DNA from: Clostridiaceae bacterium
GTDB lineage: Bacteria > Bacillota > Clostridia > Lachnospirales > Lachnospiraceae
NCBI GenBank assembly: GCA_009911305.1
Contig: QXXC01000005.1
Span: 62,001 to 126,000, forward strand
Length of the DNA: 64,000 nt
Direction: 5' to 3'
The translations under genes and the position numbers were made by a program. The notes beneath the pieces were generated by a model, which did no database searches, was not told where the DNA came from, and saw nothing but the letters and a program-made list of their open reading frames with translations. The first letter of the stretch is position 1; each line of letters begins with the position of its first letter. This document shows, piece after piece, positions 17,853 through 24,169 of the stretch.

Positions 17853-18154
17853 AAATAAAGATCGATGGAGAAAATGTTATTACAAATTCAGTAATCGGTA
17901 AAGATAATATAATTACATTTCAAAGTGGAATTGACTGGGAAAATTTACAAAAAGAGTGGTTAAATCTTCTACAAAAACTTCCCACAGATACAACCGAGTA
18001 TAAAATAAGCAGTGAAGCATTACAGTGCATTCTAAATAAGAATAAAACCGGTTTATTTAAAACTTTAAAATCCAATGCACTTTCGTTTACCAGTAGCTTA
18101 TTTTCTAATGTAGCCAGTCCTTTTTTAGTTGATTTTATTAAAAATTTTATATAA
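17849..18154 (+). CDS. partner protein of the two-TM gene, unknown function
   Basis: 101 residues, starting in an ATGA overlap with the upstream gene, with GGTGG eight bases before the ATG. The first 20 residues (KIDGENVITNSVIGKDNIIT) repeat the motif that ends the upstream protein (NSTIQSSTIGNHNQVV): N-S-x-I-G-x-x-N. The middle (WENLQKEWLNLLQKL, SSEALQCILNK) looks helical, and the C-terminal 25 residues (LSFTSSLFSNVASPFLVDFI) are hydrophobic and could touch a membrane. The shared motif suggests the two proteins associate or bind a common ligand. AT-rich like its partner. No family recognised. Confidence 0.75.
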   Translation: MKIKIDGENVITNSVIGKDNIITFQSGIDWENLQKEWLNLLQKLPTDTTEYKISSEALQCILNKNKTGLFKTLKSNALSFTSSLFSNVASPFLVDFIKNFI

Positions 18155-18267
18155 AAGATTTTCTGAAATGTAAGATCGATTCGGCACTGTAAAATACTAT
18201 TACTCCAATAGTATGATAGAACGAAATGTCAAATGAATTGTGTATTGTTGTAAAGTTAGTACATATG

Positions 18268-18306
18268 AAGAGTGTTTTTTCACATATGAAGAGACACTCT
18301 TTTTTC
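18268..18306 (+). terminator. intrinsic terminator of the AT-rich two-gene module
   Basis: AAGAGTGT (18268-18275) pairs with ACACTCTT (18294-18301), followed by TTTTT, about 110 bases after the second gene. The loop repeats CATATGAAGAG, which also occurs at the start of the stem. Confidence 0.75.
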
Positions 18307-18390
18307 TTTCTATTGATTATTTTTCATAAGGTGGGGAAATAGGACACGATACCTGATTCTCATCCCCACGCTGCTTCCTTAAGCTGGTAT

Positions 18391-18480
18391 TTAACAGCTC
18401 TGTTTTGCAGACATCGAGCGGGTTGAACGTAAACGGTAGATAGGTTTACGCGAATATAAGTAGAATCTACATTTCTTCAT
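18391..18480 (-). CDS. possible 29-codon small ORF
   Basis: ATG at 18480 with AGGAG nine bases before it, reading MKKCRFYLYSRKPIYRLRST and a short serine-rich end to a TAA at 18393-18391. The peptide is very basic. The codons contain a CGTAAAC/GTTTACG hairpin. The segment GTACATATGAAGA around its start is repeated in inverted orientation at 18260-18271. It could be a real small protein or decayed DNA: the neighbouring AGTACATATGAAGAA resembles the start of holin-like type I toxins with a changed start codon. The rest of 18307-18890 shows no convincing gene. Confidence 0.3.
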   Translation of the reverse strand: MKKCRFYLYSRKPIYRLRSTRSMSAKQSC

Positions 18481-18894
18481 ATGTACTCCTAATAATTACC
18501 ACCTTCCGCAAAACTCGGAACGAGTGAGAGCATGCCCCCCGGCTACCTGGGTAAGCATATTATATGTTTAACGTACCTGCTAAACTTATTCTGGTTTACG
18601 TATATCTTTCAGCCTCAATTCTATTAATTCTTTTGTATATCCAGTATAATTGCAAACATGATTTTGTGTATATCCTGTAAATTCCAGAATTATGCTATCT
18701 ATAATAAATCGTTGCTCCATGAATTTACAGCTATGATGATATTATTTCTAAATATCAAACATATTATTGAATAAATCTCACGAAATATATACTGCTTAAA
18801 AAGTTTACTGTGTATATAAAAGAGCATGATGTTATCTGTGGACGACACGTAAGGGCCTAATGCACAGGATAAAGCATTCTTCTGCGGCTAAAAG

Positions 18895-18947
18895 CTGATT
18901 AAGAAAAATGGAAACAGGTACAAGCCGTCACTCATAGACTTAATCAG
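18895..18947 (+). promoter_or_regulatory. hairpin adjoining the ribosome site of the 75-residue gene
   Basis: CTGATTAAG (18895-18903) pairs perfectly with CTTAATCAG (18939-18947). The right arm ends where the GAGAGGAGG ribosome site begins, so folding could influence translation of the following gene. Confidence 0.45.
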
Positions 18948-18960
18948 AGAGGAGGTACAT

Positions 18961-19188
18961 ATGGCAGTTGTCGATATCATTAAGGACGGGGAGACGACGT
19001 TCATATTCCACGATGATTATTGTAAGGATACCACTCCGGAAGAGGTTGAGGGAGCGATGAAGCGTATCGCGCAGATAGCGTTGCCGCATGTAAGGGCGGC
19101 GCTGGCCGGAAAACAGAAAGAATATATCCATAAAAGGGAATTATCAACGAAAGTAAAACAGAATATGAATTCCCTAAAACAAACTTAA
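18961..19188 (+). CDS. small conserved-looking protein before the serine recombinase
   Basis: 75 residues, ATG 18961 with GGAGG six bases upstream. The sequence MAVVDIIKDGETTFIFHDDY has an acidic beta-like N-terminus; the middle (EEVEGAMKRIAQIALPHVRA) is helical; the C-terminus is basic (KRELSTKVKQN). No family recognised. Its size and its position 87 bases before the recombinase make it a candidate recombination directionality factor or accessory DNA-binding protein, by location only. Base composition is host-like, unlike the AT-rich cargo to its left. Confidence 0.7.
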   Translation: MAVVDIIKDGETTFIFHDDYCKDTTPEEVEGAMKRIAQIALPHVRAALAGKQKEYIHKRELSTKVKQNMNSLKQT

Positions 19189-19221
19189 AAATATCCTTGA
19201 TAAGGGTTACAATTTTAGTGC

Positions 19222-19263
19222 GGGACATATCGCAATCTCAACTTGCATATGCTATCATGCCAA
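19222..19263 (+). repeat. direct repeat (copy 1) carrying the recombinase promoter
   Basis: A 42-base sequence repeated at 20886-20927 with 37 identities. Here it holds TCGCAA (19230-19235), a 17-base spacer and TATCAT (19253-19258), a weak promoter placed 17 bases before the recombinase ATG. Confidence 0.75.
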
Positions 19264-19275
19264 GGAGATGATCCC

Positions 19276-20856
19276 ATGTATCTGATTTATCTGAGAAAAA
19301 GCCGCGCCGACCGTGAATCAGAAGCCCGCGGGGAAGGTGAAACGCTGGCCCGCCATGAAAAAGCGCTCACCGAGCTGGCCGCCCGGATGCACCTCCCTAT
19401 CGGTGCCGTCTACAAAGAAATCGTTTCGGGCGAGACGATTTCCGCCCGTCCGTGGATGCAGAGGCTTCTGATTGAAGTCATGCAGGGCCAGTGGGAAGGC
19501 GTGCTGGTGATGGAGGTGGAACGTCTTGCCAGAGGCGACACAAAGGACCAGGGAACCGTTTCCGAGGCTTTTAAATTCAGCAACACCAAAATCATAACCC
19601 CATCAAAGACCTTTGATCCGTCTAATGAATTTGACGAGGAATATTTTGAATTCAACCTGTTCATGTCCCGGCGCGAATACAAAACAATTAACCGCCGGAT
19701 TCAGTGCGGAAGAATGGCCGCCTTTCAGGATGGATGGTACATCTCAGGAACTGCCCCCTATGGCTATGAAAAGGTAAAGAAAAAAGAAAATAAGGGCTAT
19801 GTTCTGGAAATTGTTCCGGACGAAGCCAAGGTAGTACGCCTGATCTACCATCTCTATACGCATGGAGAAGCGCAGAGTGACGGAAGCCTTCAGCCCCTTG
19901 GCTCCTATCAGATCCGGGACCAGCTCAATCATCTTTGCATTCCCTCCCGGAGCGGCGGCGCATGGTCCGCCTCATCTGTACTGGATATCCTTCGCAACCC
20001 GGTCTATGCCGGCTTTCAGCGATGGAGCTGGCGCAAGATACAGAAAAAAATAGTTGACGGCCGGATCGTAGAGACCCGCCCAAAAGACGACGCCTGTCTG
20101 AAAGTCCGGGGCCGCTTTGAGCCCATCATAACCGAATCGCAATACGCAGAGGCCCAGCGCATCCGAACCGAAAAGCCGCTCCCAAAGAATGGAAGCAATA
20201 CCCTTCAGAACCCTCTGTCCGGCCTGATTTTCTGCTCCAAATGCGGTTCCCTGATGACCAGGGCTTCCAGCAACACAAAGACCAATTATCACGTACTTCG
20301 CTGCCCGAACACACAATGCAACAATATCTCCGCCCCTCTTCTGCTGATCGAAAAGAAACTGCTGGCCAGTATCGCCTCGTGGATACCGCAATATGAGCTG
20401 GAGTGGCCAAAGGAAACGCGGGAGAATTCTGCATCCATCATTTCCTTCAGGGAAAATGCCTATAAAAATATCCGGCAGGATTATACACAGGCCGAGAAAC
20501 AGCTCTCTAATACCTTTGATCTTCTGGAGCAGGGAGTATACGATATTAAGACCTTCCAGGAACGCCGGCGGGTACTTGAAGAAAAAAAGAGCGCCCTGGA
20601 GACGGAAATGACACGCCTGAAAAAGGACTACGACGATGCCAAAGCCAGAGAAAAAGCACGGCAGGACTTCATCCCCAAGGTCAAAAGCCTGATAGAGGTT
20701 TACTGGACCGTTGAAGACGCTCCCACCCGGAACAAAATGCTTAAGGAGGTTTTACAGAAGGTTGACTATCTGAAAGAAACCCGAAACAAAAAAGGGCAGG
20801 GGAAAACAGCAAATTTTTTTCTCCATCTGTATCCGCGTATCCCAAAAGACCTGTAA
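19276..20856 (+). CDS. large serine recombinase (site-specific integrase)
   Basis: 526 residues from ATG 19276, which has AAGGAG nine bases upstream and gives the canonical start MYLIYLRKSRADRE with the nucleophilic serine at residue 9. The catalytic domain includes VMEVERLARGDTKDQG; the recombinase domain spans roughly 160-270 (GTAPYGYEKVKKK, DILRNPVYAGFQRW). A zinc ribbon at about 318-350 has CSKC and CPNTQC. The C-terminal part (about 380-480) is coiled coil (EKKSALETEMTRLKKDYDDA), the segment that controls synapsis in this family. It is the element's only recombinase and fits the attP/attB geometry at the ends. The C-terminus YPRIPKDL is duplicated further right. Confidence 0.95.
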   Translation: MYLIYLRKSRADRESEARGEGETLARHEKALTELAARMHLPIGAVYKEIVSGETISARPWMQRLLIEVMQGQWEGVLVMEVERLARGDTKDQGTVSEAFKFSNTKIITPSKTFDPSNEFDEEYFEFNLFMSRREYKTINRRIQCGRMAAFQDGWYISGTAPYGYEKVKKKENKGYVLEIVPDEAKVVRLIYHLYTHGEAQSDGSLQPLGSYQIRDQLNHLCIPSRSGGAWSASSVLDILRNPVYAGFQRWSWRKIQKKIVDGRIVETRPKDDACLKVRGRFEPIITESQYAEAQRIRTEKPLPKNGSNTLQNPLSGLIFCSKCGSLMTRASSNTKTNYHVLRCPNTQCNNISAPLLLIEKKLLASIASWIPQYELEWPKETRENSASIISFRENAYKNIRQDYTQAEKQLSNTFDLLEQGVYDIKTFQERRRVLEEKKSALETEMTRLKKDYDDAKAREKARQDFIPKVKSLIEVYWTVEDAPTRNKMLKEVLQKVDYLKETRNKKGQGKTANFFLHLYPRIPKDL

Positions 20857-20885
20857 ATCGAATCCAAAATTAAAAAATTTCAAAC

Positions 20886-20927
20886 AGGGCATATTGCAAT
20901 CTCAATTTGCATATGCTATAATGCCAA
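20886..20927 (+). promoter_or_regulatory. direct repeat (copy 2) carrying the antitoxin RNA promoter
   Basis: This copy contains a near-consensus promoter: TTGCAA (20894-20899), 17 bases, TGC-TATAAT (20917-20922). It faces right, away from the recombinase, into a stretch with no plus-strand gene, and would start RNA near 20929. Confidence 0.75.
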
Positions 20928-20928
20928 T

Positions 20929-21013
20929 AGGCAAAAAGACAAGATAGCTCTGCGTGAGCAAAAAGGACGAGTCCCCGAATGTACGGCTATACAATCGGGG
21001 ACTCTACTTCTTT
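20929..21013 (+). ncRNA. antisense RNA of a par/Fst-like type I toxin-antitoxin locus
   Basis: The predicted RNA runs from about 20929 through a strong hairpin (GAGTCCCCGA 20969-20978, TCGGGGACTC 20995-21004) to the run CTTCTTTT. It is therefore about 85 bases, convergent with the toxin mRNA and overlapping its 3' end. Its segment GACAAGATAGCTCTGCGTGA (20939-20958) is a degenerate direct repeat of 21118-21138, so besides the terminator it can pair with the toxin's ribosome-site and start-codon region. This arrangement matches the RNAI/RNAII logic of the enterococcal par locus. Boundaries are inferred from promoter and terminator only. Confidence 0.7.
20969..21013. terminator. shared bidirectional terminator of toxin mRNA and antisense RNA
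   Basis: A perfect 10-bp stem GAGTCCCCGA/TCGGGGACTC with a 16-base loop. On the plus strand it is followed by CTTCTTTT; on the minus strand by GTCCTTTTTG. Each RNA can thus end after the same hairpin. Confidence 0.8.
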
Positions 21014-21047
21014 TACGGAGAAGTCAACCGTTTGGGCCAGTTACCGA

Positions 21048-21134
21048 CTAATCGCCGCTGTCTAACCACTTGATGATGTAGTGGCAAGCTACACCAGCCG
21101 CAACAGCGGCTAAAAATGACAAGATATACTCCAC
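21048..21134 (-). CDS. 28-residue hydrophobic type I toxin peptide (Fst/holin-like)
   Basis: GTG start at 21134-21132 with GGGGGTG five bases upstream, stop TAG at 21050-21048. The peptide starts MEYILSF, has a hydrophobic helix LAAVAAGVACHYII and ends KWLDSGD, the layout of Fst-like membrane toxins: short N-terminus, one membrane helix, charged polar tail. It has its own strong promoter. The mRNA 5' segment GTTACCG can pair with CGGTAAC just after the stop codon, a 5'-3' interaction common in type I toxin mRNAs. Expression would damage the membrane if not held off by the antisense RNA. Too short for routine gene finders. Confidence 0.72.
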   Translation of the reverse strand: MEYILSFLAAVAAGVACHYIIKWLDSGD

Positions 21135-21179
21135 GTGAACACCCCCTTCTGTTGCCAGTATTGGGGCGGTAACGAAAGC

Positions 21180-21208
21180 ATTATAGCACAGTCCGGCAAT
21201 TTCGACAA
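21180..21208 (-). promoter_or_regulatory. toxin promoter
   Basis: TTGTCG (21208-21203), 17-base spacer, TGC-TATAAT with TATAAT at 21185-21180, reading towards the small peptide gene. Predicted RNA start near 21173, about 40 bases before the GTG. Confidence 0.75.
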
Positions 21209-21229
21209 CATTTTCGAGGCAGGACGCTA

Positions 21230-21280
21230 CAGAACTTTATTCCTAAAGGAATCTATCCGCGCATTCCAAAAGACCTGTAA
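21230..21280 (+). pseudogene. remnant of a second serine-recombinase C-terminus
   Basis: The frame 21230-21280 reads QNFIPKGIYPRIPKDL followed by a stop. It matches the end of the resident recombinase (NFFLHLYPRIPKDL, stop at 20854-20856). The DNA repeat covers about 31 bases (20829-20859 and 21252-21282). The remnant ends 16 bases before the element's terminal arm, the expected position of an integrase tail. This suggests that a related integrase once ended here and that the resident integrase with toxin locus was inserted or recombined in front of it. Confidence 0.75.
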
Positions 21281-21296
21281 AACTAAGGGGGCATCT

Positions 21297-21340
21297 TTAC
21301 CATAAGCCTATCGGCTCATATGTATACCCCCACTCATACG
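21297..21340. other. right attachment site of the integrated element
   Basis: Element arm 21297-21318 (TTACCATAA, two variable bases, CTATCGGCTCA) followed by the core TATGTATA at 21319-21326 and GH18 sequence (CCCCCACTC). The arm is the inverted partner of 16827-16848. A TAA created by the arm (21299-21297 on the minus strand) ends the truncated GH18 reading frame. Confidence 0.88.
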
Positions 21341-22058
21341 TCATCAAAAGCACGCTGTCCGCAGCCTCCCCCAGCCCGCGGTAATCCATCCCCTCATACA
21401 AAAGGCCTTTCTGATCCCTGGACGTCTTGGGAGCCAGCGCCACGGTCACGCGGATTCCAAAGACATGCATCACGGTCCGCAGCCTGCGGACAAATTCAAC
21501 ATACAGCTCCCGATCAGACGCCAGCACATACTCAAAATCCACATCCACGCTTCCATATCCCTTTTGCTGAACCTCCTGCCAGATTCCGCGGATCACACGC
21601 TGCTGAATCTCCAGATTCCGTACCAGAACACTGACCAGATTATTGTTAAAGCGGCCGTCCGTGCCCAGAGGCGTCAGCACCAGCTCGGCCATGACTCCCT
21701 GGCGTTTCGCTTCATCCAGGATCCTCTGCTCGCCTGCCGCTTCTGGGGGAATCAGCTCGCCTGCCTCCGTAAAACCATACGAAAACACCGAGATGCTGGT
21801 CAGATATTCGCAGGTCTCTGTCAGTGTCTGACTGTCAATCCAGGGATATGCATATCCCCCCATCCACACGCGGGGCCTGCGCCGGCTCCCCGGCCGGCCC
21901 CCGGATATCGTCTGATCAGGAATAAAAAGAGCCTGGCCTACAGCCAGGCGATAGGGCGCTTCAATCTGATTTGCCCATGCCAGATTCAGCGGAGAAGCTC
22001 CATACAGCGCGGCGATACGGTCAATCGTATCGCCTTCCTTTACCACATAAATTTCCAT
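21319..22058 (-). pseudogene. 5' half of the split LysM-GH18 gene (YaaH/SleL-like)
   Basis: ATG at 22058. An N-terminal LysM domain (MEIYVVKEGDTIDRIAALYG, residues 1-46) is followed by a GH18 barrel with the catalytic motif GSVDVDFEY (Glu as acid). The chromosomal reading stops at residue 246 where the element begins; in place it gains the foreign tail EPIGLW and a stop at 21297. The family is best known from spore cortex-lytic and mother-cell enzymes that cleave peptidoglycan glycan strands. The in-place fragment lacks the last third of the barrel and is probably inactive. Joined to 16404-16818 it is a normal 384-residue protein. Confidence 0.92.
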
Positions 22059-22252
22059 ATCGGTCCGATTCCCTGCAGCCGCTCAGATTCCGTCTCCGCT
22101 GCCGCCCCTGTGTATGGCGAAAACGGCAGCGCCCGATCCTCCTTATATCCTCACGGGTGCAGATGTCTTTGTCACTATATTATATTCCCCATGACGCGGC
22201 AGATTTCCTTTTTTGCGGCGATTCAGACCGTCTGATCCTTCTTCGTCTGCTC

Positions 22253-22888
22253 TTAAACACCGTTTTGGGCGCAGACATCATGCAGGCAGCACACATCGCA
22301 CCGGGGCTTTGTCCGCGCTGTGCAGACATCACGGCCGTGGTACACGAGCCGGTGGCAGAAGTCGCTGCCCTCTTCTCCGGGAACCAGCTTCCACAGAGCC
22401 ATCTCCACCTTCTTCGGCTCCTTTATGTTCTCTACCAGGCCAATCCGGTTCACCAGACGGATGCAGTGCGTGTCTGTGACGATCGCCGGTTTGCCGAAGA
22501 CATCGCCCATGATCAGGTTCGCACTCTTCCGGCCCACGCCCGGCAGCTTTAGAAGCGCGTCAAAGTCATCCGGAACCATGCCGCCATGCTCGTCGCGCAG
22601 GAGCTTCATGCATGCGCTGATGTCCCGCGCCTTACTGTGTCCTAAACCACAGGGCTTTACAATCCGCTCGATCTCTTCTACCGGAGCGTCGGCCAGGGCG
22701 TTTACATCCGGATATTTCTCATATAAATCCTTTACGACCACATTTACCCTGGCGTCCGTACACTGAGCCGCCAGCCGGACGCTCACCAGAAGCTTCCACG
22801 CCTGATTATAATCCAGGGTACATCCCGCGTCAGGATACTCCTTCTTCAGCCTTTCAATCACTTCCAGCGCCAGTTTTTCTTTTGTCAT
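22253..22888 (-). CDS. nth: endonuclease III
   Basis: 211 residues from ATG 22888, preferred because AGGAGGATGGAGGA lies directly upstream and the start MTKEKLALEVIERLKKEYPD matches the family. An earlier ATG at 22954 overlaps the preceding stop as ATGA but would add 22 unusual residues. It has the helix-hairpin-helix LPGVGRKSANLIMGD, the catalytic Asp in IVTDTHCIRLVNR, and a C-terminal four-cysteine [4Fe-4S] loop (CTARTKPRCDVCCLHDVC) with one extra residue in its first spacing. It removes oxidised pyrimidines from DNA. Confidence 0.95.
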   Translation of the reverse strand: MTKEKLALEVIERLKKEYPDAGCTLDYNQAWKLLVSVRLAAQCTDARVNVVVKDLYEKYPDVNALADAPVEEIERIVKPCGLGHSKARDISACMKLLRDEHGGMVPDDFDALLKLPGVGRKSANLIMGDVFGKPAIVTDTHCIRLVNRIGLVENIKEPKKVEMALWKLVPGEEGSDFCHRLVYHGRDVCTARTKPRCDVCCLHDVCAQNGV

Positions 22889-22950
22889 TCCTCCATCCTC
22901 CTGTTCCCGCTGCGCCCCCCTTTCTGGCTGTGCCGGGGCAGCCCTTTTTC

Positions 22951-23874
22951 TCATCCCGCTTCCCCGGCCTGCTTGCGGCGGCGTTTTTTTCGCTTCTGAC
23001 GGACCTGATGCGGCGCTTCCTCTTCCTGTTTCACGCGGACATAAATAATGGAAAGAATCTTATTATGCGGATTCCTCGCCGAGCGCACCTCCACGGAGTC
23101 AAACAGCTCAATAAACTGTTTCAGCTTGGAGCAGTTATAATTGCGGGGATCAAAGCCCGGAACGCGCTTGGGCAGGCTGTCTCCAAGCTCCGACAGATCC
23201 ACCCAGCCATCCTCGCCGGCATTCGTATTGATTATGGAAATAATCTCCTTTTCCATCTCACTGATATCCGGAATGCTGCTGACGCTGTTCGCGGCCTCAG
23301 CCGTCTTTTTACGCCCTTCTGTATTCTCCGGCGTCTCCGTTCCCTCCGGCGCGGCCTTCCTCGCCAGGGATGACGCAGCCTCGGACGCGCTCTCTTCCGC
23401 CGCAGATCCGCGCTGGACAGAGGCCGTGCCGGCGGTCCCGTCATTATACAGGATATCAAGGAATTTAAAGCTCTCGCATGCCGACACCAGGGCGTTCGGC
23501 GTCTTCCTCTCCCCCATTCCCAAAACTGCCATGCCGGACTCGCGCAGCCGCATGACCAGCTTCGTAAAGTCGCTGTCCGAGGTCACAATACAAAAGCCGT
23601 CCACATTTCCGGAATACAAAATATCCATTGCATCAATGATCAGCGCCGAATCAGACGCATTTTTCCCCTGCGTATAATTGTACTGAAATACCGGCGTAAT
23701 CGCATAATCCTGCAGATTCTTCATCCATGCCTTTACGCTCGAATTCTGGAAATCCCCATACAGACGCTTGTAAGTCGCTGTGCCATAATTGCTGACCTCA
23801 TCCAGAATTAACTTTACATACCGGCCTGACACATTTTCCGCGTCAATGAGCACTGCCATTTTTCTGTCACTCAT
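22951..23874 (-). CDS. NYN-domain putative ribonuclease with C-terminal OST-HTH/LOTUS domain
   Basis: 307 residues. The N-terminal NYN/PIN-like domain (about 1-145) keeps the acidic metal-binding positions: VLIDAENVSG, ASDSALIIDAMDIL and IVTSDSDFTKLVMRLRE. A low-complexity linker (about 150-210, Ala/Glu/Ser-rich) leads to an OST-HTH-like domain (DGWVDLSELGDSLPKRVPGF, KLKQFIELFDSVEV). The C-terminus is strongly basic (RQKRKKRRRKQ). The architecture corresponds to LabA/DUF88-type proteins, thought to cleave or bind RNA. It is the first gene of a minus-strand group with nth and the GH18 gene. Confidence 0.85.
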   Translation of the reverse strand: MSDRKMAVLIDAENVSGRYVKLILDEVSNYGTATYKRLYGDFQNSSVKAWMKNLQDYAITPVFQYNYTQGKNASDSALIIDAMDILYSGNVDGFCIVTSDSDFTKLVMRLRESGMAVLGMGERKTPNALVSACESFKFLDILYNDGTAGTASVQRGSAAEESASEAASSLARKAAPEGTETPENTEGRKKTAEAANSVSSIPDISEMEKEIISIINTNAGEDGWVDLSELGDSLPKRVPGFDPRNYNCSKLKQFIELFDSVEVRSARNPHNKILSIIYVRVKQEEEAPHQVRQKRKKRRRKQAGEAG

Positions 23875-24050
23875 TCACTCTGGTTTCCTTTCTTTGCCCG
23901 CTTTTTTGTAAGGGCCAAAAAATCTGGGCTCTTACTGCTTGTTATGCATATCCCGCTGACAGTACGCTCACCCCTGCCTCTATGCAGCCTTTCCCCGACA
24001 GCCCCATACACGCAGCCGCACAGGTTTCAGACATGCTCTGAAACCTGCGC

Positions 24051-24153
24051 AAAAAAACGTCCTGGCAGATATGCCCGCTCCAAAATCCAGTTATCCCTGC
24101 CGGGCTGCAGGCCGGATTCCGGAATCTACTGTAAGTGTATCATGCCAGGACGC
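24051..24153 (-). terminator. long-stem terminator of the amylosucrase-like gene
   Basis: CGTCCTGGCA (24152-24143 on the minus strand) pairs with TGCCAGGACG (24067-24058), and seven T follow (24057-24051). The 75-base interior folds further. An additional 11-bp palindrome CAGGTTTCAGA/TCTGAAACCTG lies at 24021-24047. These fill the gap 23875-24169. Confidence 0.65.
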
Positions 24154-24169
24154 TTTCATCAAATGTTTT

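Larger units (their letters stand above)
16819..21318. mobile_element. 4,500-bp serine-recombinase integrative element inside a LysM-GH18 gene
   Basis: The element is bounded by direct repeats of an 8-bp core (16819-16826 and 21319-21326). Its internal ends form a 22-bp inverted repeat with two mismatches, the shape of a serine-integrase attP; the target reads as GGGGG-core-CGGCCCCCC, a pseudo-symmetric attB. Contents: an AT-rich two-gene module (17325-18154), a small protein (18961-19188), a large serine recombinase (19276-20856), a type I toxin-antitoxin locus (20894-21208) and a remnant of an integrase 3' end. No capsid, replication or conjugation genes are present. Precise excision restores the host reading frame. 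Confidence 0.9.

Noticed and set aside
18391-18480. The 29-codon frame as an active holin-like toxin
   Set aside because: The peptide is basic, not hydrophobic, and the nearby AGTACATATGAAGAA segment lacks a usable start and soon hits a stop. It is kept only as a low-confidence small ORF.
16819-21318. The element as a prophage or conjugative element
   Set aside because: Only 4.5 kb, with no capsid, tail, terminase, replication, relaxase or secretion genes.
22888-22954. A longer start for endonuclease III overlapping the NYN gene
   Set aside because: The ATGA overlap is tempting, but the added 22 residues are Arg/Gln/Pro-rich and unlike the family, while the inner ATG has a strong ribosome site.
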